DNA of 64,000 bases from Salegentibacter sp. Hel_I_6 (GTDB taxonomy: Bacteria; Bacteroidota; Bacteroidia; Flavobacteriales; Flavobacteriaceae), in assembly GCF_000745315.1 (NCBI RefSeq), contig NZ_JQNQ01000001.1, forward strand, positions 1,054,001-1,118,000. The letters are read 5' to 3'. Of this stretch, positions 16,100-23,617 are shown one piece after another. The position numbers and the translations under genes are program-made. The notes beneath the pieces were generated by a model that did no database searches, was not told the origin of the DNA, and worked only from the letters and a program-made list of their open reading frames with translations. The stretch's first letter is position 1; each line of letters opens with the position of its first letter.

Positions 16100-16516
16100 C
16101 TATTTTCTAAATGCGAGATCGGCCAAAGTGTTATCGCCCAACACCTTTAGTGTACTATCCCTAACCTGTATCATTAAACTATGAACTGAGCAGGTTTCTT
16201 CGCTGGGACAATCATCACACTTTTCATAATAGTTAAGACTTACACAGGGCACCATTGCAATAGGGCCTTCCAAAACCCTAATTACTGAAGTCATCTGGAT
16301 ATCTCCAGGTTCTTTGATTAGGTAATAACCACCACCTTTTCCTTTTTTAGATCCTAAAAATCCCGATTTTCGTAATTCCAGAAGAATGCTTTCAAGGAAT
16401 TTCTGCGAGATATTTTCACTTTTAGAGATCTCTGAAGTTTGCACAGGTTTTCTATCTGTTCTCTTAGCGATAAAGGCAAGGGCTTTAATACCGTATTTGG
16501 TCTTTTTTGAAAGCAT
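16100..16516 (-). CDS. Rrf2 family transcriptional regulator
   Basis: 138 residues from ATG 16516 (MLSKKTKYGIKAL, the usual Rrf2 start; a longer frame upstream is discarded). Winged helix with SENISQKFLESILLELRKSGFLGSKKGKGGGYYL, then four cysteines (PCVSLNYYEKCDDCPSEETC) in the region that binds an Fe-S cluster in IscR/RsrR-type members. It stands between the methionine operon and the sulfate operon in the same direction, so it is a good candidate for a sulfur or Fe-S sensing regulator of cysH and its neighbours. Confidence 0.9.
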   Translation of the reverse strand: MLSKKTKYGIKALAFIAKRTDRKPVQTSEISKSENISQKFLESILLELRKSGFLGSKKGKGGGYYLIKEPGDIQMTSVIRVLEGPIAMVPCVSLNYYEKCDDCPSEETCSVHSLMIQVRDSTLKVLGDNTLADLAFRK

Positions 16517-16611
16517 ATGGCGAATATACTTAAAGTTTGACTTTTTCGCATTTATTATTAAATTCTCTACGGAAAAATCAAAAAGTCCGAATCCTGCTGA
16601 AATTACCATAC

Positions 16612-17775
16612 CTAAATTGAATTTAAAGCTTGTTTTAAATCGTCTATCACATCATCTACATGTTCCAAACCTACTGAAACTCTTACCAAACCCGGTTTTA
16701 TGCCTGCTTCTAAACGGTCTTCTTCACTTAACTTACTATGTGTTGTAGAAGCAGGATGCGTAACAATACTTCTCGTGTCTCCCAGGTTTGCCGATCTTGA
16801 ACAAAGCTTGATCGCATCTATAAATTTTCTTCCCGCTTCAATGCCCCCTTTAATCTCAAAAGCTACGATATTTCCTCCTTTTTTCATCTGTTTTTTCGCA
16901 ATTTCATATTGCGGATGCGACTTCAAAAAAGGATATTTTACATTTTCAGCATTGGCTTCAGTCTCTAAAAACTCGGCTACTTTTTCAGCATTTTCACAAT
17001 GCTTGTCCAGCCTTACCGAAAGTGTTTCCAAACTTTTAGAAAGCACCCAGGCATTAAACGGCGACAAAGCCGGTCCCGTATTCCTTGAGAACAGGTAGAT
17101 TTCCCGAATTAAATCGGCATTTCCCACTGTTACACCGCCCAGAACGCGGCCTTGCCCGTCTATTAATTTTGTAGCCGAATGTATTACCAAATGCGCTCCG
17201 AATTTTATAGGATTCTGCAGCCAGGGCGTGGCAAAGCAATTATCAATTATTAAAATAAGATTATGCTTTTTAGCAATTTCTCCCAGTAATTCTAAATCCA
17301 AAATATCTACACCGGGATTTGTAGGAGTTTCGGCGAAAATAATTTTTGTTTCCGGCTTTATTAAACTTTCAATTTTATCGACTTCATTCACATTGAAATA
17401 GGAATGCGAAATATTCCATTTTGGAAAAAACTTGGTAAACAAACTATGCGTTGACCCAAAAACCGATCTTGCCGAAATTATATGATCCCCACTATTCAAT
17501 AGCGCAGCAAGGCTGGAAAACACAGCGCTCATTCCCGTTGCAAATGAAAACCCGGCTTCTGCGCCTTCCATTTTCGCTATCTTCTCAGTAAACTCTGAAG
17601 TGTTTGGATTGGTAAATCGGCTATAAATATTGCGCTCTTTTTCTTCAGAAAAGGAAGCTCTCATATCTTCAGCATCATCAAAAACATAACTGGACGTTAA
17701 GTACAGTGGAGTAGAATGCTCCTGGTACTGGGTGCGTTCATTTTGTGTTCTAATGGCTTCGGTTTCAAAATGCAT
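16612..17775 (-). CDS. metZ: O-succinylhomoserine/cystathionine-type sulfhydrylase (Cys/Met metabolism PLP enzyme)
   Basis: 387 residues from ATG 17775. PLP fold type I with HSATKLIDGQGRVLGG (Schiff-base Lys), FATGMSAVFSSLAALL and STTHSKL. The length, the GQGRVLGG motif and the upstream hom-metX genes suggest MetZ (homoserine ester plus sulfide gives homocysteine), but MetB/MetC activity cannot be excluded. A second, different sulfhydrylase (metY) begins the same operon, so there may be two routes to homocysteine or one enzyme may act in transsulfuration. 22 bases after hom. Confidence 0.8.
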   Translation of the reverse strand: MHFETEAIRTQNERTQYQEHSTPLYLTSSYVFDDAEDMRASFSEEKERNIYSRFTNPNTSEFTEKIAKMEGAEAGFSFATGMSAVFSSLAALLNSGDHIISARSVFGSTHSLFTKFFPKWNISHSYFNVNEVDKIESLIKPETKIIFAETPTNPGVDILDLELLGEIAKKHNLILIIDNCFATPWLQNPIKFGAHLVIHSATKLIDGQGRVLGGVTVGNADLIREIYLFSRNTGPALSPFNAWVLSKSLETLSVRLDKHCENAEKVAEFLETEANAENVKYPFLKSHPQYEIAKKQMKKGGNIVAFEIKGGIEAGRKFIDAIKLCSRSANLGDTRSIVTHPASTTHSKLSEEDRLEAGIKPGLVRVSVGLEHVDDVIDDLKQALNSI

Positions 17776-17797
17776 AATTGTTGGTTTTGTTGGATTT

Positions 17798-18871
17798 TTA
17801 ATTAAGTCTTTGTGATAATTTGAGCACATCGCTAACTACACCGCGAGCGGTTACCGCTGCTCCTGCCCCGGCTCCTTGAATCACCAGCGGTTGATCGCCA
17901 TAAGATTCAGTGTAAATTTCAAAAATATTATCGGCGCCTTTAATTTGGCCCAGCGCGGTATTTTTGGGTTCAGAAATAAGTTTTGCCTCCAGGTTGGCGC
18001 TTCCTACTTCAATTTCTCCAATGTACCGTAGCACGTGATCTTTGTTTTGTTCTTTTTTATACTGAAAAAATATTTCATCCAGCTCCCCTATTCTACGCTG
18101 AAATTCTTCCGCGGACGTTTGTCCGTTTAACTGCTCCGGAATTAAAGATTGAATTTTCACTTCCTGAAACTCCTTTTCCAGCTGAAGCTCGCGCGCCAGG
18201 ATCAATAATTTTCTTCCCACATCGTTTCCCGAAAGATCTTCACGGGCATCGGGCTCGGTATAACCCAGGTTTCCGGCTTTTTGCAAAACATCAGAGAATT
18301 TCTCTTTATTTTCAGAAAAAGTATTGAAAATAAAACTTAGCGAACCGGAGAAAACTCCGCGTATTCTAGTGACTTTCTCCCCGGCCTGGTGCAAGCCCTG
18401 TACGGTTTGTACAATTGGCAAACCGGCACCCACATTGGTTTCATAGAAAAAATGTTTCCCGTGGTAATCTAATTCTTTGCGCAATTTTTTATAGAAATCG
18501 GCAGAAAGTGTATTCGCAACTTTATTGGCGGCTACCAGGTTAAAGCCGTTTTGAATTAACCGAATATAAATCTCTACAAACTCCTTGCTCGCCGTAGCGT
18601 CTATAGCAATAAGATGTTCCAAATCGTGCTCTTTGGTAAAATCGAGAATGTCTTCTAGTTTATACTTTTCAGCAGATTTCTTGAAATCTTTTTGCCAGCT
18701 TTCAGAAATTCCATCAGCATTGAAAAGTGCTTTTTTTGAATTTGCAATCACAGGAATACTTACAGAAACTCCGGAATGCTCTTCCCACTGCTTTTTTGCA
18801 CTTATTAGTTGCTGGATCAAGGTACTGCCTACGTTACCGATTCCAAACAAGATGATGTTTACTTTTTTCAT
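17798..18871 (-). CDS. hom: Homoserine dehydrogenase
   Basis: 357 residues. NAD(P) motif ILFGIGNVGSTLIQQL, AANKVANT, GVFSGSLSFIFN, and EPDAREDLSGNDVGRKLLILARE are standard. No aspartokinase domain at the N-terminus and no ACT domain at the C-terminus, so it resembles the dehydrogenase half of ThrA and should escape the usual allosteric control by threonine. It provides homoserine to MetX immediately upstream in the operon (gap of 10 bases). Confidence 0.92.
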   Translation of the reverse strand: MKKVNIILFGIGNVGSTLIQQLISAKKQWEEHSGVSVSIPVIANSKKALFNADGISESWQKDFKKSAEKYKLEDILDFTKEHDLEHLIAIDATASKEFVEIYIRLIQNGFNLVAANKVANTLSADFYKKLRKELDYHGKHFFYETNVGAGLPIVQTVQGLHQAGEKVTRIRGVFSGSLSFIFNTFSENKEKFSDVLQKAGNLGYTEPDAREDLSGNDVGRKLLILARELQLEKEFQEVKIQSLIPEQLNGQTSAEEFQRRIGELDEIFFQYKKEQNKDHVLRYIGEIEVGSANLEAKLISEPKNTALGQIKGADNIFEIYTESYGDQPLVIQGAGAGAAVTARGVVSDVLKLSQRLN

Positions 18872-18881
18872 CTATTATATT

Positions 18882-19925
18882 TTAACCCCAAATTTGGGAA
18901 TTTGCCTGTTTGTTAAAACTTTTTGCTTCCAGAACTGCGCTGCTTTCATTTTCTATAGTCCTGGTTTTAAATACAGGATTTAAAAATCTGGACAATTGCG
19001 AAGCTTCAATTAAAAAGGCATCATGCCCGTGAATTGATCTTATTTCGTAGATATTTACATTATTTTTTACCAGCGAAAGGTTTACATACGTATCCCAATT
19101 CTCATCGGCCAGGAAAAACCAGTCAGAATTCACAGTTACAATATGAATATTGCCCTTAATTTTCTTTGCGGCTTCCAGGTAATTACCGCTGCCTTTGCTA
19201 ATATCTATGGTAGTTAACAAGTGGTTCATAAACTTGTATGATGCCAATTGAAAACGCTCTTCCAGTTTATCTCCGTGATATTGCAACCAACCTTCTACTT
19301 TATAACAAGGCTTCACATCTTCTTTAGTACGATTAAATTTCTTACTTAAAGATTGTGGGGTGCGGTAGAAAGTCATCGCGTGCATTCTGGCATCTTTTAC
19401 CGGCTCTTTGGAATTATTCAGAATTTGTTCCTGCACTTTACAATTTGCCAACACCCAATCGGTCGCTTTATAATCTGTAGCGATGGGAATAATATTTTCG
19501 GCTAAATCTGGTTTTAGAGCCGCGAGTTCCCAGGCCAAAGCGCCACCAATAGAGCCACCAATTATGGCAAAGAGTTTTTTAATTTTTAATTGCTGAAGTG
19601 CCAACGCCTGAATTCTGGCAATATCCCGAAGCGTAAATTCTTTATAGTTTTCAATTAAATGTTCCTTTTTTCCGTTGAAACCATTTCCCGGAATATTAAA
19701 AGCCAGGATGCTAAATTTTTCGGTATCAATACACTTTTGAGGTCCGACAATTTTTGTCCACCACCCGAGTTTTCCTGTAATTTGGGAATTTCCGGTAAGC
19801 GCGTGATTTATTAAAACCACCTGAGCAGTTTCCGGATTTTGCCCAAATTGTTGAAAGCTCAAATAAATATCCTGCACCGTTCCCGCGGAATTTTTAAAAT
19901 CTTTTAAACAGAGTTCCTGTAGCAT
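18882..19925 (-). CDS. metX: Homoserine O-acetyltransferase
   Basis: 347 residues from ATG 19925. Alpha/beta-hydrolase fold: NHALTGNSQ, IIGGSIGGALAWELA with the nucleophilic Ser, and IHGHDAFLIE with the catalytic His. It activates homoserine for MetY. The protein ends with a glutamine/asparagine-rich tail. Separated from metY by 85 bases that contain an inverted repeat. Acetyl versus succinyl specificity is not decided by what I can see; acetyl is assumed because metY is adjacent. Confidence 0.9.
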   Translation of the reverse strand: MLQELCLKDFKNSAGTVQDIYLSFQQFGQNPETAQVVLINHALTGNSQITGKLGWWTKIVGPQKCIDTEKFSILAFNIPGNGFNGKKEHLIENYKEFTLRDIARIQALALQQLKIKKLFAIIGGSIGGALAWELAALKPDLAENIIPIATDYKATDWVLANCKVQEQILNNSKEPVKDARMHAMTFYRTPQSLSKKFNRTKEDVKPCYKVEGWLQYHGDKLEERFQLASYKFMNHLLTTIDISKGSGNYLEAAKKIKGNIHIVTVNSDWFFLADENWDTYVNLSLVKNNVNIYEIRSIHGHDAFLIEASQLSRFLNPVFKTRTIENESSAVLEAKSFNKQANSQIWG

Positions 19926-19951
19926 TTTCTTATTTTTTTGAATTAGAAAGA

Positions 19952-19992
19952 GCAAAAGGAAAAAGACTTAACCTGGCTGCTTTTTCCTTTGC
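19952..19992. terminator. Inverted repeat between metY and metX
   Basis: GCAAAAGGAAAAAG (19952-19965) pairs with CTTTTTCCTTTGC (19980-19992), one-base bulge, 14-base loop. It has only a weak T-run on the minus strand, so it may be a partial terminator or an RNA-stability element in the operon. Confidence 0.45.
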
Positions 19993-20010
19993 CTTTCCAC
20001 CAACAATAAA

Positions 20011-21303
20011 TTATACCAGTGCTTTTTTATCAATTTTAGCAAAAGCTTCTTTTAAATCTGTTTTTAGGTCTTCCACATCTTCCAGGCCTACCGAAAGACG
20101 AATTAGATCTTGTGTAACCCCGGTGGTAGCTTGTTGCTTTTCGTCCAGTTGCTGATGCGTAGTACTGGCAGGATGAATAATCAAAGATTTGGTATCGCCG
20201 ATATTAGCAACCAGGGAGAAAAGTTTCGTTTCATCTGCTACAACTTTAGCCGATTCAAAGCCTCCTTCAACTCCAAAAGTAACCACACCACTTTGCCCTT
20301 TTGGAAGATATTCTTTCGCAAGTTTATTATTCTTGCTGCTCTCTAAGCCGGGATAATTAACCCATTTTACTTCTTCCTGCTGCTCCAGCCAGGTGGCAAG
20401 ATTCAAGGCATTTTCACTATGCTGCTTTATTCTGATTTCCAGCGTTTCCAAACCTTGTAAGATCTGAAAAGCGTTGTACGGACTTAAAGCCGCGCCGTGA
20501 TCACGAAGACCTTCAATTCTCACTTTCGCGATAAAAGCAGCTTCCTTTAGAGCTTCGTGATAAACGAGCCCGTGGTAACCCGGCGAAGGTTCTGTAAATT
20601 CGGGGAATTTTCCATTTGCCCAGTTAAAATTTCCGGCATCTATAATGGCTCCTCCAAGCGAAGTCCCGTTTCCGCTAATATATTTGGTAAGGGATTCAAT
20701 AACAATATCGGCACCGTGTTCTATAGGTTTTAGCAAGGAAGGCGTAGCAACTGTATTATCTACTATGAAGGGAACTTTTAGCGCGTTGGCTTCTGCAGCT
20801 ATAGCTTTAAGATCTAAGACATCCAGTTTTGGGTTTCCCAGCGATTCTACAAAAACGGCACGGGTATTTTCCTTAGCAGCCTTTTTAAAATTCTCAGGAT
20901 ATTCCGGGTCAACAAAAGTGGTTGTGATTCCAAACCTGGGTAAAGTTACACTTAGCAAATTGTAAGTTCCGCCGTATAAACTGCTTGAAGCTACAATATG
21001 ATCTCCAGATTTTAAAAGCGTTAAAAGTGTAGTATTGATGGCAGCCGTTCCTGATGCTGTCACTACCGCAGCGATTCCTCCTTCCAACGAAGCAAGGCGT
21101 TGTTCCAAAATATCGTTGGTAGGATTGTTTAAACGGGTGTAGATGTAACCCGGTTCTGCAAGTGAGAAAAGATTGGCAGCGTGATCTGAATTATTAAAAA
21201 CATAAGAAGTTGTTTGGTAAATAGGCACCGCTCTTGTTCCTCCGTTAGTTTTTGTATCGTGACCGGCGTGTAATGCGTTTGTTGAAAATTTTTGAGTACT
21301 CAT
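20011..21303 (-). CDS. metY: O-acetylhomoserine sulfhydrylase
   Basis: 430 residues. PLP fold-I enzyme of the MetY branch: ALHAGHDTKTNGGTRAVPIY, YTRLNNPT, VVTASGTAAI, SLTKYISGNGTSLGG with the PLP Lys, and HPASTTHQQL. Makes homocysteine from O-acetylhomoserine and sulfide, joining the sulfite reductase output to methionine synthesis. First structural gene after two tandem Met-rich attenuators, so the whole metY-metX-hom-metZ run should respond to charged tRNA-Met. Confidence 0.93.
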   Translation of the reverse strand: MSTQKFSTNALHAGHDTKTNGGTRAVPIYQTTSYVFNNSDHAANLFSLAEPGYIYTRLNNPTNDILEQRLASLEGGIAAVVTASGTAAINTTLLTLLKSGDHIVASSSLYGGTYNLLSVTLPRFGITTTFVDPEYPENFKKAAKENTRAVFVESLGNPKLDVLDLKAIAAEANALKVPFIVDNTVATPSLLKPIEHGADIVIESLTKYISGNGTSLGGAIIDAGNFNWANGKFPEFTEPSPGYHGLVYHEALKEAAFIAKVRIEGLRDHGAALSPYNAFQILQGLETLEIRIKQHSENALNLATWLEQQEEVKWVNYPGLESSKNNKLAKEYLPKGQSGVVTFGVEGGFESAKVVADETKLFSLVANIGDTKSLIIHPASTTHQQLDEKQQATTGVTQDLIRLSVGLEDVEDLKTDLKEAFAKIDKKALV

Positions 21304-21363
21304 AATTTCTAGTTTTTTTAAAGTTGCGCTTCATTTTTAGAAGCTTGATTTTGTTTTTTGATA

Positions 21364-21387
21364 GATTCCCACCTTCGTGGGAATGAC
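21364..21387 (-). repeat. Palindromic repeat family B, copy 1
   Basis: GATTCCCACCTTCGTGGGAATGAC, an imperfect GGGAAT palindrome whose minus-strand reading begins GTCATTCCCACG. Three copies of this family lie within the metY leader (also 21568-21592 and 21621-21645) and one lies between etfA and etfB. Confidence 0.75.
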
Positions 21388-21396
21388 TTATTTAAA

Positions 21397-21440
21397 TAAA
21401 AAAAGCCCCCTTAAGTAGCTATTACCAAGGGGACCTTTTA
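21397..21440 (-). terminator. Attenuator terminator 1 (metY-proximal)
   Basis: On the minus strand AAAAGGTCCCCTT pairs with AAGGGGGCTTTT across a 15-base loop (small internal mismatch), then a seven-T run. It follows the 30-codon Met-rich leader ORF by about 23 bases and precedes metY by about 94 bases. Confidence 0.75.
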
Positions 21441-21462
21441 ATTGAACTCTAAACAAACTAAG

Positions 21463-21555
21463 TTACATTCGGTTTTGGCAATAGCGTTTCATGTGTCGCA
21501 TAGACATACACATCATCATAGTGCGCATCATCTTATTATTTATTGCCTTTATCAT
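21463..21555 (-). CDS. Methionine-rich leader peptide 1 of the metY operon
   Basis: A 30-codon ORF from ATG 21555 to a TAA at 21463-21465. Ten of the thirty residues are Met, including the clusters NKMMRTMMMCMSMRHM and a final R-M. It is followed directly by a terminator hairpin. This is how amino acid attenuator leaders look: stalling on ATG codons at low charged tRNA-Met would prevent the terminator. The peptide has no likely function of its own. Confidence 0.75.
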   Translation of the reverse strand: MIKAINNKMMRTMMMCMSMRHMKRYCQNRM

Positions 21556-21567
21556 ATTTTAATTTTT

Positions 21568-21592
21568 GTCATTCCCGTGCAGACGGGAATCT
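21568..21592 (+). repeat. Palindromic repeat family B, copy 2
   Basis: GTCATTCCCGTGCAGACGGG followed by AATCT. Located between the two attenuator units of the metY leader. Confidence 0.75.
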
Positions 21593-21620
21593 AATTTTTA
21601 CTAACCTATTTTCTTATTCT

Positions 21621-21645
21621 GAATTTCCGCCTCCGCGGAAATGAC
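21621..21645 (-). repeat. Palindromic repeat family B, copy 3
   Basis: TTTCCGCCTCCGCGGAAATGAC preceded by GAA; a variant of the same palindrome with a TTTCCG arm. Also between the two attenuators. Confidence 0.7.
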
Positions 21646-21661
21646 TAAGTTTTTAAACAAA

Positions 21662-21689
21662 AAAAGCCGCTGCGGTGGCAGCGGCTTTT
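21662..21689 (-). terminator. Attenuator terminator 2 (promoter-proximal)
   Basis: Perfect 12-bp stem AAAAGCCGCTGC / GCAGCGGCTTTT with a 4-base loop, followed on the minus strand by a run of seven or more T. It lies 22 bases after the end of the 23-codon Met-rich leader ORF. A strong intrinsic terminator. Confidence 0.85.
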
Positions 21690-21710
21690 GCAATTTATAT
21701 CTTTTCAGAA

Positions 21711-21782
21711 TTAAGCAATAGAGCGCGCTGCGGAATTTCTTCCCATCATCATACGCATCATATTGCAAATTACCTGATTCAT
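21711..21782 (-). CDS. Methionine-rich leader peptide 2 of the metY operon (first transcribed)
   Basis: A 23-codon ORF from ATG 21782 to TAA at 21711-21713 with core NMMRMMMG; six of 23 residues are Met, five of them within seven codons. It begins about 12 bases after the predicted transcription start and ends just ahead of a strong terminator. It shares the MMRxMM core with leader 1, suggesting the two units arose by duplication. Confidence 0.75.
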   Translation of the reverse strand: MNQVICNMMRMMMGRNSAARSIA

Positions 21783-21801
21783 TTCGTTGTTTTGTTGGTT
21801 A

Positions 21802-21834
21802 CAAAGATAAGGGCAGAAATTTTTAATATCCAAA
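21802..21834 (-). promoter_or_regulatory. Promoter of the metY leader/operon
   Basis: Minus-strand -7 box TATCTTTG (plus 21802-21809) and -33 box TTTG (plus 21831-21834) separated by 21 bases, a full match to the Bacteroidota promoter consensus. The start site should fall near 21795, just before leader peptide 2. Between here and the metK promoter (21835-22070) I see only AT-rich sequence. Confidence 0.7.
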
Positions 21835-22070
21835 CCCAAATTCAATTTTTACGAAAAAAAGTTTTTTATCAGTTTAAAATAAATATTCAGGAATAAAATT
21901 GATTAAAAATTATTTATTATTCATTTTTAGTTGAAAATCTATTTATAAACATCTATTTTTCAGGATTATAAATTCAGCTTTACATTTTTATACGTTTAAT
22001 TCTAATTTGAAAAGTAATTCAACAGGACGAAAAAGAAAGTTAAAGGAAGTATGAGTTTAGGTTATTTTTA

Positions 22071-22078
22071 TACATTTG
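22071..22078 (+). promoter_or_regulatory. -7 box of metK
   Basis: TACATTTG matches TAnnTTTG and lies 14 bases before the SAM-II aptamer. A -33 element is not evident. Confidence 0.5.
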
Positions 22079-22091
22079 TAATCGAATTATT

Positions 22092-22160
22092 AAAGGGAAG
22101 GATTTGACTGATTGCAACCCTTTTATGCTTTTTAAGAAGTGTAAGAAAAATGCTAAAGCA
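22092..22160 (+). promoter_or_regulatory. SAM-II riboswitch upstream of metK
   Basis: P1 is AAAGGG (22092-22097) with CCCTTT (22118-22123). The loop reads GATTTGACTGATTGCAA, which follows the SAM-II (SAM-alpha) core, and the downstream conserved strand AAAATGCTAAAGC (22147-22159) supplies the pseudoknot. The spacer between P1 and that strand is longer than in the minimal SAM-II structure. Located about 65 bases before the metK start, so it could block initiation or transcription when S-adenosylmethionine is high. Confidence 0.8.
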
Positions 22161-22226
22161 GTATCACTACTCCCTTAGCTTTCCTGTCAAATTCAACCCG
22201 TATTTTTTAAAAACTAATTTAAAAAT

Positions 22227-23483
22227 ATGGCTTATTTATTTACTTCAGAAAGTGTTTCTGAAGGACACCCAGATAAAATCGCTGATCAGATTAGTGATAC
22301 TTTACTCGATAACTTCCTTGCATTTGATGAAAATTCTAAAGTCGCCTGTGAAACTTTGGTTACTACGGGCCAGGTGGTACTTGCCGGTGAAGTTAGAAGC
22401 AACACCTATCTAGATGTACAAAACATTGCCCGCGAAGTAATCAATGATATTGGTTATACCAAAGGAGCCTACAAATTTAGTGGGGATTCCTGTGGGGTTA
22501 TTTCTTTAATCCACGAGCAATCCCAGGAAATTTACCAGGGTGTAGATCGCGAAAATAAAGAAGAACAGGGCGCCGGGGACCAGGGAATGATGTTTGGCTA
22601 TGCAACCAACGAAACCGAAAACTATATGCCTCTGGCTCTGGATATTTCCCATAAGATCTTAATTGAACTGGCAAAATTAAGACGTGAAGGCAAGGATATC
22701 CCTTACTTACGCCCAGATTCTAAAAGCCAGGTTACCATAGAATATAGTGACGATAATGTTCCGCAGAAAATTGTGGCCATTGTGGTTTCTACCCAGCATG
22801 ATGAGTTTGATGAGAATGATGATGAAATGCTGAAAAAGATCAAGAAAGATATTCTTGAAATTCTTATTCCACGAGTAAAAGAACAATTACCTGATTATGT
22901 TCAGAAACTGTTTAATGATGATATTACTTATCATATAAATCCTACCGGAAAATTTGTAATTGGTGGGCCTCACGGTGATGCCGGACTTACCGGAAGAAAA
23001 ATTATTGTAGACACCTACGGCGGCAAAGGTGCCCACGGTGGTGGTGCTTTCTCAGGAAAAGATCCGAGTAAAGTAGACCGCTCGGCTGCTTACGCATCGC
23101 GTCACGTTGCCAAAAACCTTGTTGCTGCGGGACTTGCCGACGAAGTTTTAGTGCAGGTTTCTTATGCTATTGGAGTGGTAAAACCTACTTCAATTTCAGT
23201 AGAAACTTATGGAACTTCCAAAGTAGATATGAAGGATGGGGAAATCGCTAAAAAAGTTGCTGAAATTTTTGATATGCGTCCCTGGGCTATTGAAAACCGT
23301 TTAAAGCTTAGAAATCCTATTTATAGAGAGACTGCAGCATACGGGCATATGGGCAAAGAACCAAGAACGGTAACCAAAATCTTTAAAAGCCCATATTCTG
23401 GAGAAATAAAGAAAGAAGTAGAGCTATTTACCTGGGAAAAACTTGACTATGTAGATAAGGTTAAAGAAGCTTTTAGTTTATAA
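22227..23483 (+). CDS. metK: S-adenosylmethionine synthetase
   Basis: 418 residues, normal length. TSESVSEGHPDKIADQISD (ATP/methionine site), GAGDQGMMFGYA and GGGAFSGKDPSKVDRSAAY are the family signatures. Makes SAM from methionine and ATP. It is divergent from the metY operon and is controlled by a different SAM riboswitch class from metH. Followed by a clear terminator. Confidence 0.97.
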   Translation: MAYLFTSESVSEGHPDKIADQISDTLLDNFLAFDENSKVACETLVTTGQVVLAGEVRSNTYLDVQNIAREVINDIGYTKGAYKFSGDSCGVISLIHEQSQEIYQGVDRENKEEQGAGDQGMMFGYATNETENYMPLALDISHKILIELAKLRREGKDIPYLRPDSKSQVTIEYSDDNVPQKIVAIVVSTQHDEFDENDDEMLKKIKKDILEILIPRVKEQLPDYVQKLFNDDITYHINPTGKFVIGGPHGDAGLTGRKIIVDTYGGKGAHGGGAFSGKDPSKVDRSAAYASRHVAKNLVAAGLADEVLVQVSYAIGVVKPTSISVETYGTSKVDMKDGEIAKKVAEIFDMRPWAIENRLKLRNPIYRETAAYGHMGKEPRTVTKIFKSPYSGEIKKEVELFTWEKLDYVDKVKEAFSL

Positions 23484-23507
23484 ATTATCATCTCTAATTA
23501 CCACCTA

Positions 23508-23539
23508 AAATGCCGCTGAAATCAGCGGTATTTTTTTTT
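23508..23539 (+). terminator. Intrinsic terminator of metK
   Basis: ATGCCGCTGA pairs with TCAGCGGTAT (one G-U pair) and is followed by nine T. Confidence 0.85.
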
Positions 23540-23617
23540 GACGTTTTCTTCGGAAAGCTTTAACAACCGGACGCAGTTTTAATTCCTAATTTTAGGACTA
23601 CACCAATCAAACATTTT

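Noticed and set aside
21675..21896. 73-codon plus-strand ORF in the met leader
   Set aside because: It runs antisense through the leader peptide and promoter; composition is that of intergenic DNA.
22150..22413. 87-codon plus-strand ORF overlapping metK
   Set aside because: Shadow frame of the metK start and its riboswitch.
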